A stretch of DNA of 64,000 nucleotides from an uncultured Lachnospiraceae bacterium (GCA_947245585.1 CAMXPV010000005.1:1-64000), one strand, 5' to 3'. Positions 13,658 through 22,617 are shown, counted from the stretch's first letter. Numbers and translations: made by a program. The notes: generated by a model from the letters alone, not told the origin.

Positions 13658-14281
13658 CTACTCGCGGATGTCAAGGTTCTTTCCTATCAGTCCGATATGC
13701 GAGCCCTCGTCGAGGCCGCCCTCCGCATGTCCGATCAGCCACTTATTCTGGGCCGTGATCAGGGAGTCCTCCCAACCTTCGTGCTTCTCTTTCAGCGGAT
13801 AGTTGGTGCCCGCCGGAAGTACAATGCCCACCTTAAAGCCGTCCTCATTGGCGCTACAGGGCGCATAGTGCAGGGTGGTCGCATAGATTTCCACCGCCGT
13901 GCCCGTCGGCACTAAAAAGGCCTCCATCTTAGCCGTCTCATACTTAAAATCGTCGGTGATATCCTGCTGCATACCGAGAATCAGCACCGCGTCCGTCGCC
14001 GCCACATTGATCTCGGAACTTCTGTGATACTCAATGGCATTCAGCTTATAGTTATGCCCGTTGCAATACCCCACCTCGATCGGCAATTCGCCGTAGGTTC
14101 TCTTCTGTAACGCTTTAGCCGCCGCAGTCTCCTCCAGAGCCGCAATGGAAGGCTCATAGGCCACGCCCTCCGGCAGCGGAGTCTTACTCTTGATCGCTTC
14201 CACTAAATCGGTGAAGTCGATCCCCTCCACAACCCGTCCGTACTTACGAAATGATGGATCTGTCAGTTTTTTAATCTCCAT
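13658..14281 (-). CDS. DUF4867 family protein
   Basis: A 207-aa soluble protein of the DUF4867 family, which usually sits in sugar catabolic operons. The second half (about 75-170) has a cupin-like pattern, with YCNGHNYKLNAIEYHRSSEIN, then ILGMQQDI, then LHYAPC, suggesting a beta-barrel that could bind a sugar or metal. No enzymatic activity is established to my knowledge; it may be a sugar-phosphate isomerase, mutarotase or binding protein. The start at 14281 (MEIKKLTD) follows AAGGAG by 10 bases. It is flanked by the kinase and the isomerase in one transcription unit, with stable hairpins in the upstream spacer. Confidence 0.8.
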   Translation of the reverse strand: MEIKKLTDPSFRKYGRVVEGIDFTDLVEAIKSKTPLPEGVAYEPSIAALEETAAAKALQKRTYGELPIEVGYCNGHNYKLNAIEYHRSSEINVAATDAVLILGMQQDITDDFKYETAKMEAFLVPTGTAVEIYATTLHYAPCSANEDGFKVGIVLPAGTNYPLKEKHEGWEDSLITAQNKWLIGHAEGGLDEGSHIGLIGKNLDIRE

Positions 14282-14302
14282 CTGTAACCATCTCCTTTCC
14301 AC

Positions 14303-14347
14303 GACGCAGGATCAGCATCCTGCGTCCAAAGAATTGCTTCGCAATTC
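14303..14347 (-). other. Two perfect hairpins in the kinase-DUF4867 spacer
   Basis: GACGCAGGAT pairs with ATCCTGCGTC (14303-14312 with 14317-14326), and GAATTGC pairs with GCAATTC around a TTC loop (14331-14347). There is no U tract, so this is more likely an RNA-processing or stability element than a terminator. Confidence 0.55.
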
Positions 14348-15823
14348 CTATTTCAATTTTCCAAACAGTTCCTTACAGGTCGGATAAATCTGCTTAAACT
14401 GCTGATATCTCTTCTCGTACTTCTCTACCAGCGCAGGCTCCGGCTCCACCGTGTCCACAATCTTCACGATCTTAGCCGCCGCTTCCTCCACATTCGCATA
14501 CTCGCCGCAGGCAACAGCCGCCAACATCGCGCCGCCCATGGCCGGCCCTTCCTCACTCTCGATCACATCCACTTTCAGATTCATGATGTTGGCGATCATC
14601 CGCTTCCACAGCGGGCTCTTAGCGCCGCCGCCGCAGATCTTCGTGCGCTCGATATGAATGCCGAGGGATCTCGCCACCTCAAGGGAATCCCGCAATGCGA
14701 AGGCCACGCCCTCAAGCACCGCCTGGGTCATATCCGCCCTTGTGGTATCCATGGTCATACCGATAAAGGTCCCTCTCGCATCGGGATCGTTATGGGGTGA
14801 ACGCTCGCCCATCAGGTAGGGCAGGAAATACACATGGTTTTCTCCCAACTTGTCGTCCGTAATCGCCTTCTGCTCGTCGGCATACCGCTCCGTGCCAATG
14901 ATATCGTCCATCCACCACTTATTGCAGGAGGCCGCGCTCAGCATACATCCCATCAGGTGATAGTGGCCGTCCGCGTGGGCGAACGCGTGAAGGGCGTTGA
15001 ACTTATCCACCCCGAATTTGTCGGAGGATATGAAAATCGTGCCGCTGGTGCCCAGGGAAATATTGCACATGCCGTCGCCCACGGTGCCTGTGCCCACAGC
15101 CGCCGCCGCGTTATCGCCGCCGCCCGCCGCAACCTTTACATTTTCGGGGATCCCCAACTCCTTTGCAATCCCAGGAAGCACCGTCCCCACAGTCTCGTAG
15201 CTCTCGTAAACCTTTGCAAGCTGTTCTTCCTTCACGCCGCAGATCTCACACATCTCTTTCGACCAACAGCGGTTCTTCACATCGAACAGGAGCATACCGG
15301 AAGCGTCGGATACGTCCGTACAGTGCACACCCGTCAGCTTGTAGGCAATATAATCTTTGGGGAGCATAATTTTCCTGATACGCGCAAAGTTCTCCGGCTC
15401 CTTGTTCTTCACCCAGAGCACCTTCGGCGCGGTAAATCCCGTAAAAGAAATATTGGCCGTATAGGCGGACAATTTGTCCTTGCCGATCTCGTTGTTTAAG
15501 TAATCACATTCCTCCGTGGTTCTTCCGTCATTCCAGAGGATCGCAGGCCGGATCACCTCATCATGCTCGTCCAAAATTACAAGCCCGTGCATCTGTCCGC
15601 CAAAACTGATGCCTGCAATCTGGCTCTTGTCCACGTCCGCAATAAGCTCCCTGATTCCCGCGATTGCCTGCTCATACCAATCCTCCGGCTTCTGCTCAGA
15701 CCATCCCGGATGGGGGAAATACAAAGGATACTCCTTCGATACAATATTGACGATTTTCCCGTCACCCTCCATCAGGAGAAGCTTGACAGCGCTGGTTCCC
15801 AAATCCACTCCGATATAAAACAT
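14348..15823 (-). CDS. xylB: FGGY-family carbohydrate kinase, xylulokinase-like
   Basis: ATP-dependent phosphorylation of a ketopentose. It has 491 aa, the standard FGGY length. The N-terminal domain carries IGVDLGTSAVKLLL (phosphate loop), GWSEQKPEDWY, SFGGQMHGLV and ILWNDGRT. The second domain has GGGDNAAAAVGTG, LGTSG and CGGGAKSPLWKRM. The GQMHG motif is that of xylulokinases, but relatives act on D-ribulose or L-fuculose, and the fucose-isomerase-like partner makes those real options. The start at 15823 has GGAGGGG 7 bases before. It is the first gene of the operon, divergent from a LacI regulator across 190 bp. Confidence 0.88.
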   Translation of the reverse strand: MFYIGVDLGTSAVKLLLMEGDGKIVNIVSKEYPLYFPHPGWSEQKPEDWYEQAIAGIRELIADVDKSQIAGISFGGQMHGLVILDEHDEVIRPAILWNDGRTTEECDYLNNEIGKDKLSAYTANISFTGFTAPKVLWVKNKEPENFARIRKIMLPKDYIAYKLTGVHCTDVSDASGMLLFDVKNRCWSKEMCEICGVKEEQLAKVYESYETVGTVLPGIAKELGIPENVKVAAGGGDNAAAAVGTGTVGDGMCNISLGTSGTIFISSDKFGVDKFNALHAFAHADGHYHLMGCMLSAASCNKWWMDDIIGTERYADEQKAITDDKLGENHVYFLPYLMGERSPHNDPDARGTFIGMTMDTTRADMTQAVLEGVAFALRDSLEVARSLGIHIERTKICGGGAKSPLWKRMIANIMNLKVDVIESEEGPAMGGAMLAAVACGEYANVEEAAAKIVKIVDTVEPEPALVEKYEKRYQQFKQIYPTCKELFGKLK

Positions 15824-15884
15824 GTTACCCCTCCAATTCACCTGTTAAAATTTTCCGTGCCCGTGCACGTTCCCTCTTAATTTC

Positions 15885-15913
15885 ATGATAATCTGTCCCA
15901 CACCGAAAAGCAA
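15885..15913 (-). promoter_or_regulatory. Candidate promoter of the xylulokinase operon
   Basis: On the minus strand, TTGCTT (15913-15908), 17-bp spacer, TATCAT (15890-15885). The initially transcribed region contains a GTGCCCGTGCAC-type dyad (15857-15868) suitable as an operator. Confidence 0.4.
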
Positions 15914-15944
15914 GCCCGTATATTTTTTTCGTAATAATACACAA

Positions 15945-15989
15945 AATGCCGGTGAACGCATTGTCTATTTCCACGTGATATGCTACTCT
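15945..15989 (+). promoter_or_regulatory. Candidate promoter and operator of the LacI regulator
   Basis: TTGTCT (15961-15966), 17-bp spacer, TACTCT (15984-15989). An inverted repeat AATGC/GCATT (15945-15949 and 15958-15962) overlaps the -35 box, as expected for autoregulation. The boxes are weak. Confidence 0.4.
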
Positions 15990-16015
15990 TGTCTAAAAAA
16001 GGAAGGAAACCCACT

Positions 16016-17032
16016 ATGGCAACCATCAAGGAAATCGCCACCCTCGCAGGCGTGTCTCGGGGCACGGTGGACCGCGTACTAAACCACCGCGGTGACGTCA
16101 ATCCGCAGACAGCGGAAAAAATCATGCAGATCGTCCGTGATCTGGACTACAAGCCCAACAAAGCGGGGATCGTCCTTGCCGCCCAAAAGAAAAATCTGAA
16201 ACTGGGTGTCATATTACTCGGCGTGGGCAACCCTTTCTTTGACGACGTGCTTCTGGGCGTGCGCGAGAAAGAAAAGGAACTTGCCGGCTACAACTGCAAT
16301 GTTCTCATCAGACAGACGGATTACAGTCTGCAGCATCAGCTGGATGCCATCGACTCCCTCCTCGCCGAAGGGATCGGCGGCCTCGCCATCTCTCCCTATA
16401 ACGACAATGCCGTGCGCGAAAAAATCGACAGCCTCTGCGGGCAGGGCATTCCCGTGGTGACCTTAAACACCGATATCGAAAACTCCAGCCGCCTCGCCTA
16501 TGTGGGCAGTAATTTTTACCGCTCCGGGGAGACTGCAGCCGGGCTCATGCGCCTTATGACACAGGGAGAGGTGCGCGTCGGCATCGTCTCCGGTTCCCGG
16601 AATATCCTGTGCCATACCGAACGTATCGCCGGTTTCTCCCACGCGACCGCCGCTTATCCCAACATCCGCATCGTGGATGTCATCAACAATAACGACGATG
16701 ACCAGGTAAGCTTCCATCTGACAAAAAAGCTTCTCGCCGACCACCCGGAACTCAACGCCTTCTACTTTACTGCCGGCGGCGTATATGGCGGCTGTCAGGC
16801 CATCGAGGATTTTGCAAAAAAATCTGACATAACTGTCATAACCAATGACAGCGTCCCTACAACCCGCGAATATATGCAAAAAGGACTGATCGCAGCCACC
16901 ATCTGCCAACAGCCCTTTCAACAGGGTTTCCAACCTCTCTCCCTTCTGTTCGCCTATCTGACCACAGGAGAAATGCCCGCCTCAGAAAATAACTACGTGG
17001 ATGTGGACATCCGCATCAGAGAGAATTTGTAA
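16016..17032 (+). CDS. LacI-family transcriptional regulator
   Basis: A DNA-binding regulator, 338 aa. The N-terminal helix-turn-helix is clear (TIKEIATLAGVSRGTVDRVLN, then PQTAEKIMQIVRDLDYKPN). The rest is a periplasmic-binding-protein-like effector domain of the type seen in RbsB/XylF-like sugar sensors (GVILLGVGNPFFDDVLLG, AGLMRLMTQGEVRVGIVSGS, VITNDSVPTTREYMQKG). The start at 16016 follows GGAAGGA. Its divergent position suggests it controls the isomerase/kinase operon in response to the substrate or its phosphate. Its 3' end overlaps the convergent GGDEF/EAL gene by 17 bp. Confidence 0.9.
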   Translation: MATIKEIATLAGVSRGTVDRVLNHRGDVNPQTAEKIMQIVRDLDYKPNKAGIVLAAQKKNLKLGVILLGVGNPFFDDVLLGVREKEKELAGYNCNVLIRQTDYSLQHQLDAIDSLLAEGIGGLAISPYNDNAVREKIDSLCGQGIPVVTLNTDIENSSRLAYVGSNFYRSGETAAGLMRLMTQGEVRVGIVSGSRNILCHTERIAGFSHATAAYPNIRIVDVINNNDDDQVSFHLTKKLLADHPELNAFYFTAGGVYGGCQAIEDFAKKSDITVITNDSVPTTREYMQKGLIAATICQQPFQQGFQPLSLLFAYLTTGEMPASENNYVDVDIRIRENL

Positions 17033-18767
17033 GCCCCTGGGAAACGTTGGTGGAATCCGTCTTCCCCAGAAAGTCCTTCTCGAACTGATCTGCCGGTGTC
17101 GGTTTCCCGAAATAATATCCCTGTATCATATCCGGCTTTGCCGCCATCATCCTTAAAAGTTCTTCTTTCTCCTCGATTCCCTCCATGCAGACCACTGAGC
17201 CCAGACTGTGCACCATATCAATGATATGGCTGATAATATTAAAATCATATTCATTCTGAAGAGCCTGTACCACAAAACTTCTGTCGATCTTCACGGTTTT
17301 AAAATCAATCTCTTTCAGGTAACGCATATTGGAGTAACCCGTGCCAAAATCGTCGAGGGCCAGATCAATGTTTCTCGCCTTTAAATCCTGGAACAGCTCC
17401 TTGATCCGCTCGTTTGTCTCAACATAACCGCTCTCGGTCAATTCAAGCACAAGGCTTTCCGGATCAATGCCAACCTCCTGGACGCATTTCTCCACATCCC
17501 GCATCAGATCACTCTTGTAAAGCTGTACATAGGACAGATTCACATTGACGTGAAACTCCGGTATGTATTCCTTCCATTTCCTGCAGGCTCTTGCCGCCTC
17601 CCAAAGGACATACCGCCCTACCGGAATAATCAGCCCGCTCTCCTCCAGAATCGGAATAAATACCGCAGGCGAAACCTTTTCGTATCTCTCATTCTTCCAA
17701 CGCAGCAGCGCCTCCGCACCGATCAGTTTATAATTCTCGGATGTGGACACAATGGGTTGGTAGTACACCTCAAATCCCCTGAAATCGTTGTTTACATCCT
17801 GACGCAGCGCCTTGCGGATATCAAGCTTCTCCAGATAAATATCATAATCCGCACGGACAAACGGCTTCATCTGGTTTCTGCCGTTTCGCTTCGCCTCATT
17901 TAACGCAAACTCAGTAAACCGCATAATCTCCTCCACGGTTTTTCCCTCAAACGCTCCCTCCAACACCCCCGCAGACACCGTGTAGAAGCGGCTGTATTCT
18001 TTCCTTTTCGCCGTGGTGGCTATGGCCTGCTGAATCTGTCTGTAAACTGCCCGCGGGACATCTTTCCCATCCGCCCCCTCATCGACCAACATAAACTCAT
18101 CCGCCATCAGACGGTAAACTTTTACGCTCTCCTCCACCGTCTTAAGGATGCATTCCGCAAGCTCCCGCAGCACTTCGTCGCCCGCTTCATTGCCTTCCTT
18201 CTCATTAATCTCCTTAAAATTATCTATGCCGACGCGCATCATATAATGAATAGAACCGGGATTCTCCTGAAGCAGATTTTCCATGTCCAGACGGAACCCC
18301 GCCTCTCTGCGAAGTCCTGTGACATTGTCAGCCTTCGCTTTCTTCCCCAGTTCACTGACTGTCCCTATCAAAAGCCTGTGGTTCTCCGCCCCCGTCACCA
18401 CCGTTCCGCGGCAGCTGATCCAGACCACCCTGTTCATACGGTCCATCCAACGGTATTCCAACGCGTGCGTATCCTTCTCACCTGAACGGCATTTCTCCAA
18501 ATCCGTAAGCAGCATCCCGTAATCGGAAGGATGCACCACCTTTTTCAGAGTTTCCGTACAGTTTTCAAGCATCGTGGTATAGAAGGGAAAGCGCTTGGTC
18601 GCCTTTTCCGACAATATATAGGTATCGGCATTCAAATCCAGAATATACATATAAGCATCCGAAGACTGCTGCATAATCTCTATCACAGATTTGATCTGTT
18701 CCAACGACATATTTTTCAGGGCATTTCCATCACCCATCCCGCCTCCGGCGCCATCAGCTGAGAACAT
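17016..18767 (-). CDS. Degenerate GGDEF plus EAL protein, likely c-di-GMP phosphodiesterase
   Basis: About 583 aa and cytoplasmic. An N-terminal PAS-like region (about 20-140) is followed by a GGDEF fold (about 150-310) whose signature is RLMADEFMLV. The two glycines are lost, so cyclase activity is unlikely and the domain may only bind GTP. The C-terminal EAL domain (about 330-570) keeps AEALLRW, NVNLSYVQL, LELTES, DDFGTGYSNM and KIDRSFV, all needed for hydrolysis of cyclic di-GMP. The start at 18767 is fixed by a consensus promoter at 18805-18833, which lies inside the longest open frame; a second ATG at about 18740 is also possible. It is monocistronic. Confidence 0.88.
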   Translation of the reverse strand: MFSADGAGGGMGDGNALKNMSLEQIKSVIEIMQQSSDAYMYILDLNADTYILSEKATKRFPFYTTMLENCTETLKKVVHPSDYGMLLTDLEKCRSGEKDTHALEYRWMDRMNRVVWISCRGTVVTGAENHRLLIGTVSELGKKAKADNVTGLRREAGFRLDMENLLQENPGSIHYMMRVGIDNFKEINEKEGNEAGDEVLRELAECILKTVEESVKVYRLMADEFMLVDEGADGKDVPRAVYRQIQQAIATTAKRKEYSRFYTVSAGVLEGAFEGKTVEEIMRFTEFALNEAKRNGRNQMKPFVRADYDIYLEKLDIRKALRQDVNNDFRGFEVYYQPIVSTSENYKLIGAEALLRWKNERYEKVSPAVFIPILEESGLIIPVGRYVLWEAARACRKWKEYIPEFHVNVNLSYVQLYKSDLMRDVEKCVQEVGIDPESLVLELTESGYVETNERIKELFQDLKARNIDLALDDFGTGYSNMRYLKEIDFKTVKIDRSFVVQALQNEYDFNIISHIIDMVHSLGSVVCMEGIEEKEELLRMMAAKPDMIQGYYFGKPTPADQFEKDFLGKTDSTNVSQGLTNSL

Positions 18768-18804
18768 CCATTTCCCCCCTCCCGCACAAAAACTGCTAAT
18801 AATA

Positions 18805-18833
18805 ATTATACAATTCCTTCCATGCCTTGTCAA
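18805..18833 (-). promoter_or_regulatory. Perfect SigA promoter of the EAL gene
   Basis: On the minus strand, TTGACA (18833-18828), 17-bp spacer, TATAAT (18810-18805). Both hexamers and the spacing are consensus. It rules out upstream start codons of the downstream gene. Confidence 0.85.
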
Positions 18834-19011
18834 ACTATTTCTTGTATATTTTGTATATATATGCACAAATTTTCCGCTTCAAATTTATATATATTGCATA
18901 ATAGTTTACATAATTATTATCAAAATCGCTTCTATACAAAGAAGACGAGTTTTGCTATACTGAAAACATGCGGAAAACCCGCTCTGAAAATTGCCGATTG
19001 GAGGATTTTAC

Positions 19012-19962
19012 ATGGACAAGGTTCTTAACAATAAAAAGAAAGCCGTCGTCTCTCTTGGCCACGAGGCGCTCGGCTATACAACTCTGGAACAGTGGGATGC
19101 CGTCAAAAAAACGGCCAAGGCTTTGGCCGATCTGGTGGAAGCCGACTATCAGCTCACCATCACCCACAGCAACGGCAGGCAGGTCAGCATGATACACAAG
19201 GCCATGACGGAACTGCGGCGAATCTACATCGACTATACGCCGGCCCCCATGTGCGTCTGCTCCGCCATGAGCCAGGGCTATGTGGGATACGATATTCAAA
19301 ATGCGCTCCGCGCCGAACTGCTCGACCGCGGCATTGCAAAGACCATCAGCACCATCCTGACGCAGGTTACGGTGGATCCTTACGACGAAGCTTTTTATGC
19401 CCCCACAAAAGTGATCGGGCGCTATATGTCGGCCGAGGACGCACAGATCGAGAAAAAGAAGGGCAACTTTGTAAAGGAAGAACCCGGCAAAGGTTTCCGG
19501 CGCGTGGTGGCGGCTCCCCGTCCCATTAATATCGTGGAAATCGACGCAATCCGTACCCTTGCGGAGGCCGACCAGATTGTCATTGCCTGCGGAGGAGGCG
19601 GTATTCCCGTCATCGAGCAGAACCATATGTTAAAGGGCGCCTCGGCCGTCATTGAAAAGGATGCCGTCGCCGGAAGACTGGCCGCAGAACTGCAGGTCGA
19701 CGAGCTGATTATCCTGACGGGCGTCCCTCAGGTTTACCGCAATTTCGGACAGCCGGATCAGGAGCCGATCCCCTCCCTCACCGTTAACGAAGCAAAGAAA
19801 CTCTGTGAGGAAAACCAGTTCGGGGAGGGCACCATGCTTCCGAAAATCGAAGCGGCCATATCCTATCTGGAAGCCCATCCGGAAGGACGCGTGCTGATCA
19901 GCTCGCTGGGAGATGTGAAGGAAGCTCTCAAAGGGAAAAGCGGCACCGTCATTTGCGCCTGA
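19012..19962 (+). CDS. arcC: Carbamate kinase homologue with altered active-site motifs
   Basis: An amino-acid-kinase fold protein of 316 aa, aligning along its length with carbamate kinases: VEIDAIRTLAEADQIVIACGGGGIPVI, then AVIEKDAVAGRLAAELQVDELIILTGVPQVYRNF, then GTMLPKIEAAISYLE. Two N-terminal substrate and phosphate motifs deviate. The usual ALGGNAL is SLGHEAL, and the usual HGNGPQVG is HSNGRQVS. The C-terminal nucleotide and lysine motifs are kept. Either it has changed substrate or its activity is reduced. It stands alone, with no arcA, arcB or other arginine/purine catabolic genes nearby. The start at 19012 has GGAGG 8 bases upstream. The end overlaps the convergent lspA by 14 bp. Confidence 0.82.
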   Translation: MDKVLNNKKKAVVSLGHEALGYTTLEQWDAVKKTAKALADLVEADYQLTITHSNGRQVSMIHKAMTELRRIYIDYTPAPMCVCSAMSQGYVGYDIQNALRAELLDRGIAKTISTILTQVTVDPYDEAFYAPTKVIGRYMSAEDAQIEKKKGNFVKEEPGKGFRRVVAAPRPINIVEIDAIRTLAEADQIVIACGGGGIPVIEQNHMLKGASAVIEKDAVAGRLAAELQVDELIILTGVPQVYRNFGQPDQEPIPSLTVNEAKKLCEENQFGEGTMLPKIEAAISYLEAHPEGRVLISSLGDVKEALKGKSGTVICA

Positions 19963-20437
19963 TTTTTTTCTTCTTCCCTTTTGTATTCTGGCCTAAAGTC
20001 ATCAGCAATGCGCCGATGATGATACAGAAATCCGAAATGTTAAAGACAATGCGGCGAATCCGTTGATTTTTCACAGGAAAGCTGACATAGTCCACCACAT
20101 AATTTCTGGTCAGGCGGTCATAGGTATTGCTGTATGCGCCGCCAAGCAAAAGCGCCAACCCTGCCCTAAGGGTAGAGTTTCCGCGAAAGCTGAACGTGGA
20201 AAGAAATACCACCGTCATTACAAGCGTTAAAAACAGGGACAGAATGGCGACCGCCTTCTGTCTCTGTTTTCCTGCATCCAGAAAAGCGCCCCTGTTGTGA
20301 TATCTTCTGATCAGAAGCCTTCCCCCGCAAACGGGCTTTTCCTCTCCCACCTGCAGATGCTTTTCAATGTGGTTTTTGATAAACAAGTCTAGCGCAAATA
20401 TGCCCGCCGCCAAAGCTGCAAAGATGATGACTGTCAT
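19949..20437 (-). CDS. lspA: Signal peptidase II, lipoprotein processing
   Basis: A membrane aspartic peptidase that removes the signal peptide of prolipoproteins. It has 162 aa with an N-terminal hydrophobic helix (IIFAALAAGIFALDLFI) and further membrane segments at about 65-85, 90-105 and 133-150. Conserved motifs are NRGAF, GGAYSNTYDRLTRNYVVDYVSF (first catalytic Asp) and FNISDFCIIIG (second catalytic Asp). The basic C-terminal tail KGKKKKIRRK is unusual but harmless. The start has GGAG 7 bases upstream. Several lipobox proteins in the window (26.2-29.2 kb and 57.7 kb) are potential substrates. Confidence 0.9.
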   Translation of the reverse strand: MTVIIFAALAAGIFALDLFIKNHIEKHLQVGEEKPVCGGRLLIRRYHNRGAFLDAGKQRQKAVAILSLFLTLVMTVVFLSTFSFRGNSTLRAGLALLLGGAYSNTYDRLTRNYVVDYVSFPVKNQRIRRIVFNISDFCIIIGALLMTLGQNTKGKKKKIRRK

Positions 20438-20565
20438 ACAATCTCCTGTCCATTCGGAAATACGGTTCTGGTTGTATTATATCCAACATACTGTGATAAA
20501 AGCAATAGCATTCAAAACTTTTTTGTTTGGCACCGTATTCCCGGACAGGAGCTTTTCTATCGCTG

Positions 20566-21111
20566 TTATTTGCGTGTAACCTTGGTCTGCTGCCGTCTGT
20601 AGGTGTCATTGTCCTTCTGCTGCAGCTCATTTTCCACCTGGGCGAGCTTCTTCTCCAACTCCTGCGTCTTTTCCTCATCCCCGGAGGCGGAGCGGATCTG
20701 CCGCTCGATCTGGCTCCTTTTCTCCTTCAGTTCCCGAATCTCCCGATCCACCTGATCCGTGTTGGCAACCCATTCTTCATCTTCCTCTTCCGGGTTCTCC
20801 CCATCTGCCTTCGGCGGCTTCTTTCCGTCCTCATTTCCGGCTTTTTTCGGGTCGTCATAGAAGATTTTGCGGTTTCCCTCCTCGTCCTGTCCTACATGGT
20901 ACAGGCCGGTGGGTTTTACGCCGGACTTCTCACTGCTGATGTATTCGTCCTGTGGCTGTGCCGCCTTTGCAGACTCTCTGGCATCGCCCGCCTTCTCCGC
21001 CGCCTTCGCGCTCTTGGCATTTTCTGCCGCTTCCGCTTCCTTCTTCCGCATGGCCTCCTCTACATACTTTGCCGCGGAATGATTCCCATTTCCGTTGATT
21101 TTCATGGACAT
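20566..21111 (-). CDS. Hypothetical charged coiled-coil protein, 181 aa
   Basis: Not recognised by function. The N-terminal 50 residues are Ala/Lys/Glu-rich and helical (AEAAENAKSAKAAEKA). A short central segment TGLYHVGQDEEGNRKIFYDDPKK looks like a small folded motif. An acidic linker follows, and residues about 115-170 form a predicted coiled coil (REIRELKEKRSQIERQI, then TQELEKKLAQVENELQQK). No membrane segment or signal peptide is seen. It is a typical lineage-restricted clostridial protein. GGAGGAAAG precedes the ATG. It lies alone between lspA and the histidine kinase. Confidence 0.7.
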   Translation of the reverse strand: MSMKINGNGNHSAAKYVEEAMRKKEAEAAENAKSAKAAEKAGDARESAKAAQPQDEYISSEKSGVKPTGLYHVGQDEEGNRKIFYDDPKKAGNEDGKKPPKADGENPEEEDEEWVANTDQVDREIRELKEKRSQIERQIRSASGDEEKTQELEKKLAQVENELQQKDNDTYRRQQTKVTRK

Positions 21112-21246
21112 AAGCTTTCCTCCTTACCTGCCGTATTTTCGGGCGGCGCAGTCCACAAACAGCCGCCCTCAATCACTCTTTCGACAGAGGAACGCGGTGA
21201 ATCCATCCTTTTGCCGTGGGATGTCTTCTGAATGCCGCAAAATGTC

Positions 21247-22617
21247 TTACGGCTGCCGCGGCACATTTTCCGACTGCCGATTCGCGCTTTCCGGCTGCTT
21301 GGAAAGGATGAGCAGCACATGTAGGAGAAAGACGGCCCCCTGTATTTTCACGCTCACCGCGCCCTGATATTTTTCCGCCACCGCCCTGATATTTGACAGG
21401 CCTGTCCCCTCCTTTGGCAGTCCCGTCCCCCGAAAGCTGTTCTCAATCTCCATAAGCAGGAAATCTCCCTGCATGCGCCCCGCCACGCGGATATACTTTT
21501 CCGCGCCATCCTCCATTCCGTTACAGGCACAAATCGCATTGTCGAGCGCATTGGACAGGATAATGCAAAGATCAATATCCCGCAGACTGCAGGGATAGGG
21601 CAGGACAAGCGAACAATCCACACGGATCCCACTGCTCTTTGCGGTTCCCAATTTATTCCCCATCAAAATATCCACAACCGGATTGCGGGTGCTGACAGGA
21701 AAGGACAGCTCCTGCGCCATCTCCTCCATATCCCCCACATATCCCATGGCCTGCTCCCAATTCCCACTCTGCAAAAGCTGTTTCACCACTGCAATGTGGT
21801 TTCTGACATCATGGCGAAACGCCGTCGTCTTCTCATAGCGGGTTCTGGCCTCCTCCACATATTGGTTCAACGAATGCTCCTGCTGCTCCAAAAGCGACAC
21901 TTCCGTGCTGAGGCGAAAGCTTTGCAGCATTTTCCGGTAGGCAAACAAGATACAGAACAGGCTCCCGATTCCCAGAAGTTGGATCGCAAGCATTTGATAA
22001 TGATTGGTATGTACCGTGATTCCGCCGCCATCTGTGACATTCACGCCGTAAATAATGGAATTGATATACTCCTCCATAAAAAATATCATCAGCGCCGGCA
22101 CTAGAATCATAAACAAATACTGCCGCTTCGCCGTTTCCCGGTCAGAAAAATAGCGGTATACCATATGACAGCAGAGCCAGAACAGCAATAGAGAGGCCAA
22201 CTCCCCCGACAGCATAAATACATAACCAATCATTCCCCCATCCGGGGCAGGCATCAGCGGATAGCATACGCTCCAAAGGGATTTTACGATTCCGTAGCAA
22301 AGCTGCATCACCTCCGCCACCAACACGGCATATAAAATGGCGGATTTCCAGTCCGGTTTTTCCCACGCACTTGTGCGCCCTTCCCCGCCGCCGTCCGCAG
22401 GCAGCAAAATCCCGCTAATCGCAAGCAAAACGATATAGACCGTCATCTGCATCAGGCCGCCGCCCCGGATCACATACACAAAGATTCCCCCGCACACCGC
22501 GGCCAACAGATAAAAATAAGGCTTCACCTTCTTCCGTAACAATCTCGTAAAGAAAGCAAACCCTAACAATATTTGCGCAATTCCGCTTCCCATGGAAAAA
22601 ACATCCAAAATGTCCAT
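21247..22617 (-). CDS. AgrC-like GHKL sensor histidine kinase
   Basis: A membrane sensor kinase of 456 aa. About six to seven hydrophobic segments fill residues 1-225. The dimerisation/phosphoacceptor helix has the histidine in FRHDVRNHIAVVKQLL. The GHKL ATP-binding domain follows, with the N box LSNALDNAICAC and the G box GTGLPKEGTGLSNIRAV. It resembles AgrC/YcbA-type kinases that sense peptides or envelope signals. The ATG at 22617 has GGAAGG 7 bases upstream; a GTG at 22644 overlapping the regulator stop is the alternative. It is co-transcribed downstream of the LytTR regulator. No AgrD/AgrB-like peptide genes lie nearby, so the ligand is unknown. Confidence 0.87.
   Translation of the reverse strand: MDILDVFSMGSGIAQILLGFAFFTRLLRKKVKPYFYLLAAVCGGIFVYVIRGGGLMQMTVYIVLLAISGILLPADGGGEGRTSAWEKPDWKSAILYAVLVAEVMQLCYGIVKSLWSVCYPLMPAPDGGMIGYVFMLSGELASLLLFWLCCHMVYRYFSDRETAKRQYLFMILVPALMIFFMEEYINSIIYGVNVTDGGGITVHTNHYQMLAIQLLGIGSLFCILFAYRKMLQSFRLSTEVSLLEQQEHSLNQYVEEARTRYEKTTAFRHDVRNHIAVVKQLLQSGNWEQAMGYVGDMEEMAQELSFPVSTRNPVVDILMGNKLGTAKSSGIRVDCSLVLPYPCSLRDIDLCIILSNALDNAICACNGMEDGAEKYIRVAGRMQGDFLLMEIENSFRGTGLPKEGTGLSNIRAVAEKYQGAVSVKIQGAVFLLHVLLILSKQPESANRQSENVPRQP

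Noticed and set aside
17016..18767. Active diguanylate cyclase in the GGDEF/EAL protein
   Set aside because: The signature is MADEF, so the essential glycines are missing; only the EAL half keeps its catalytic motifs.
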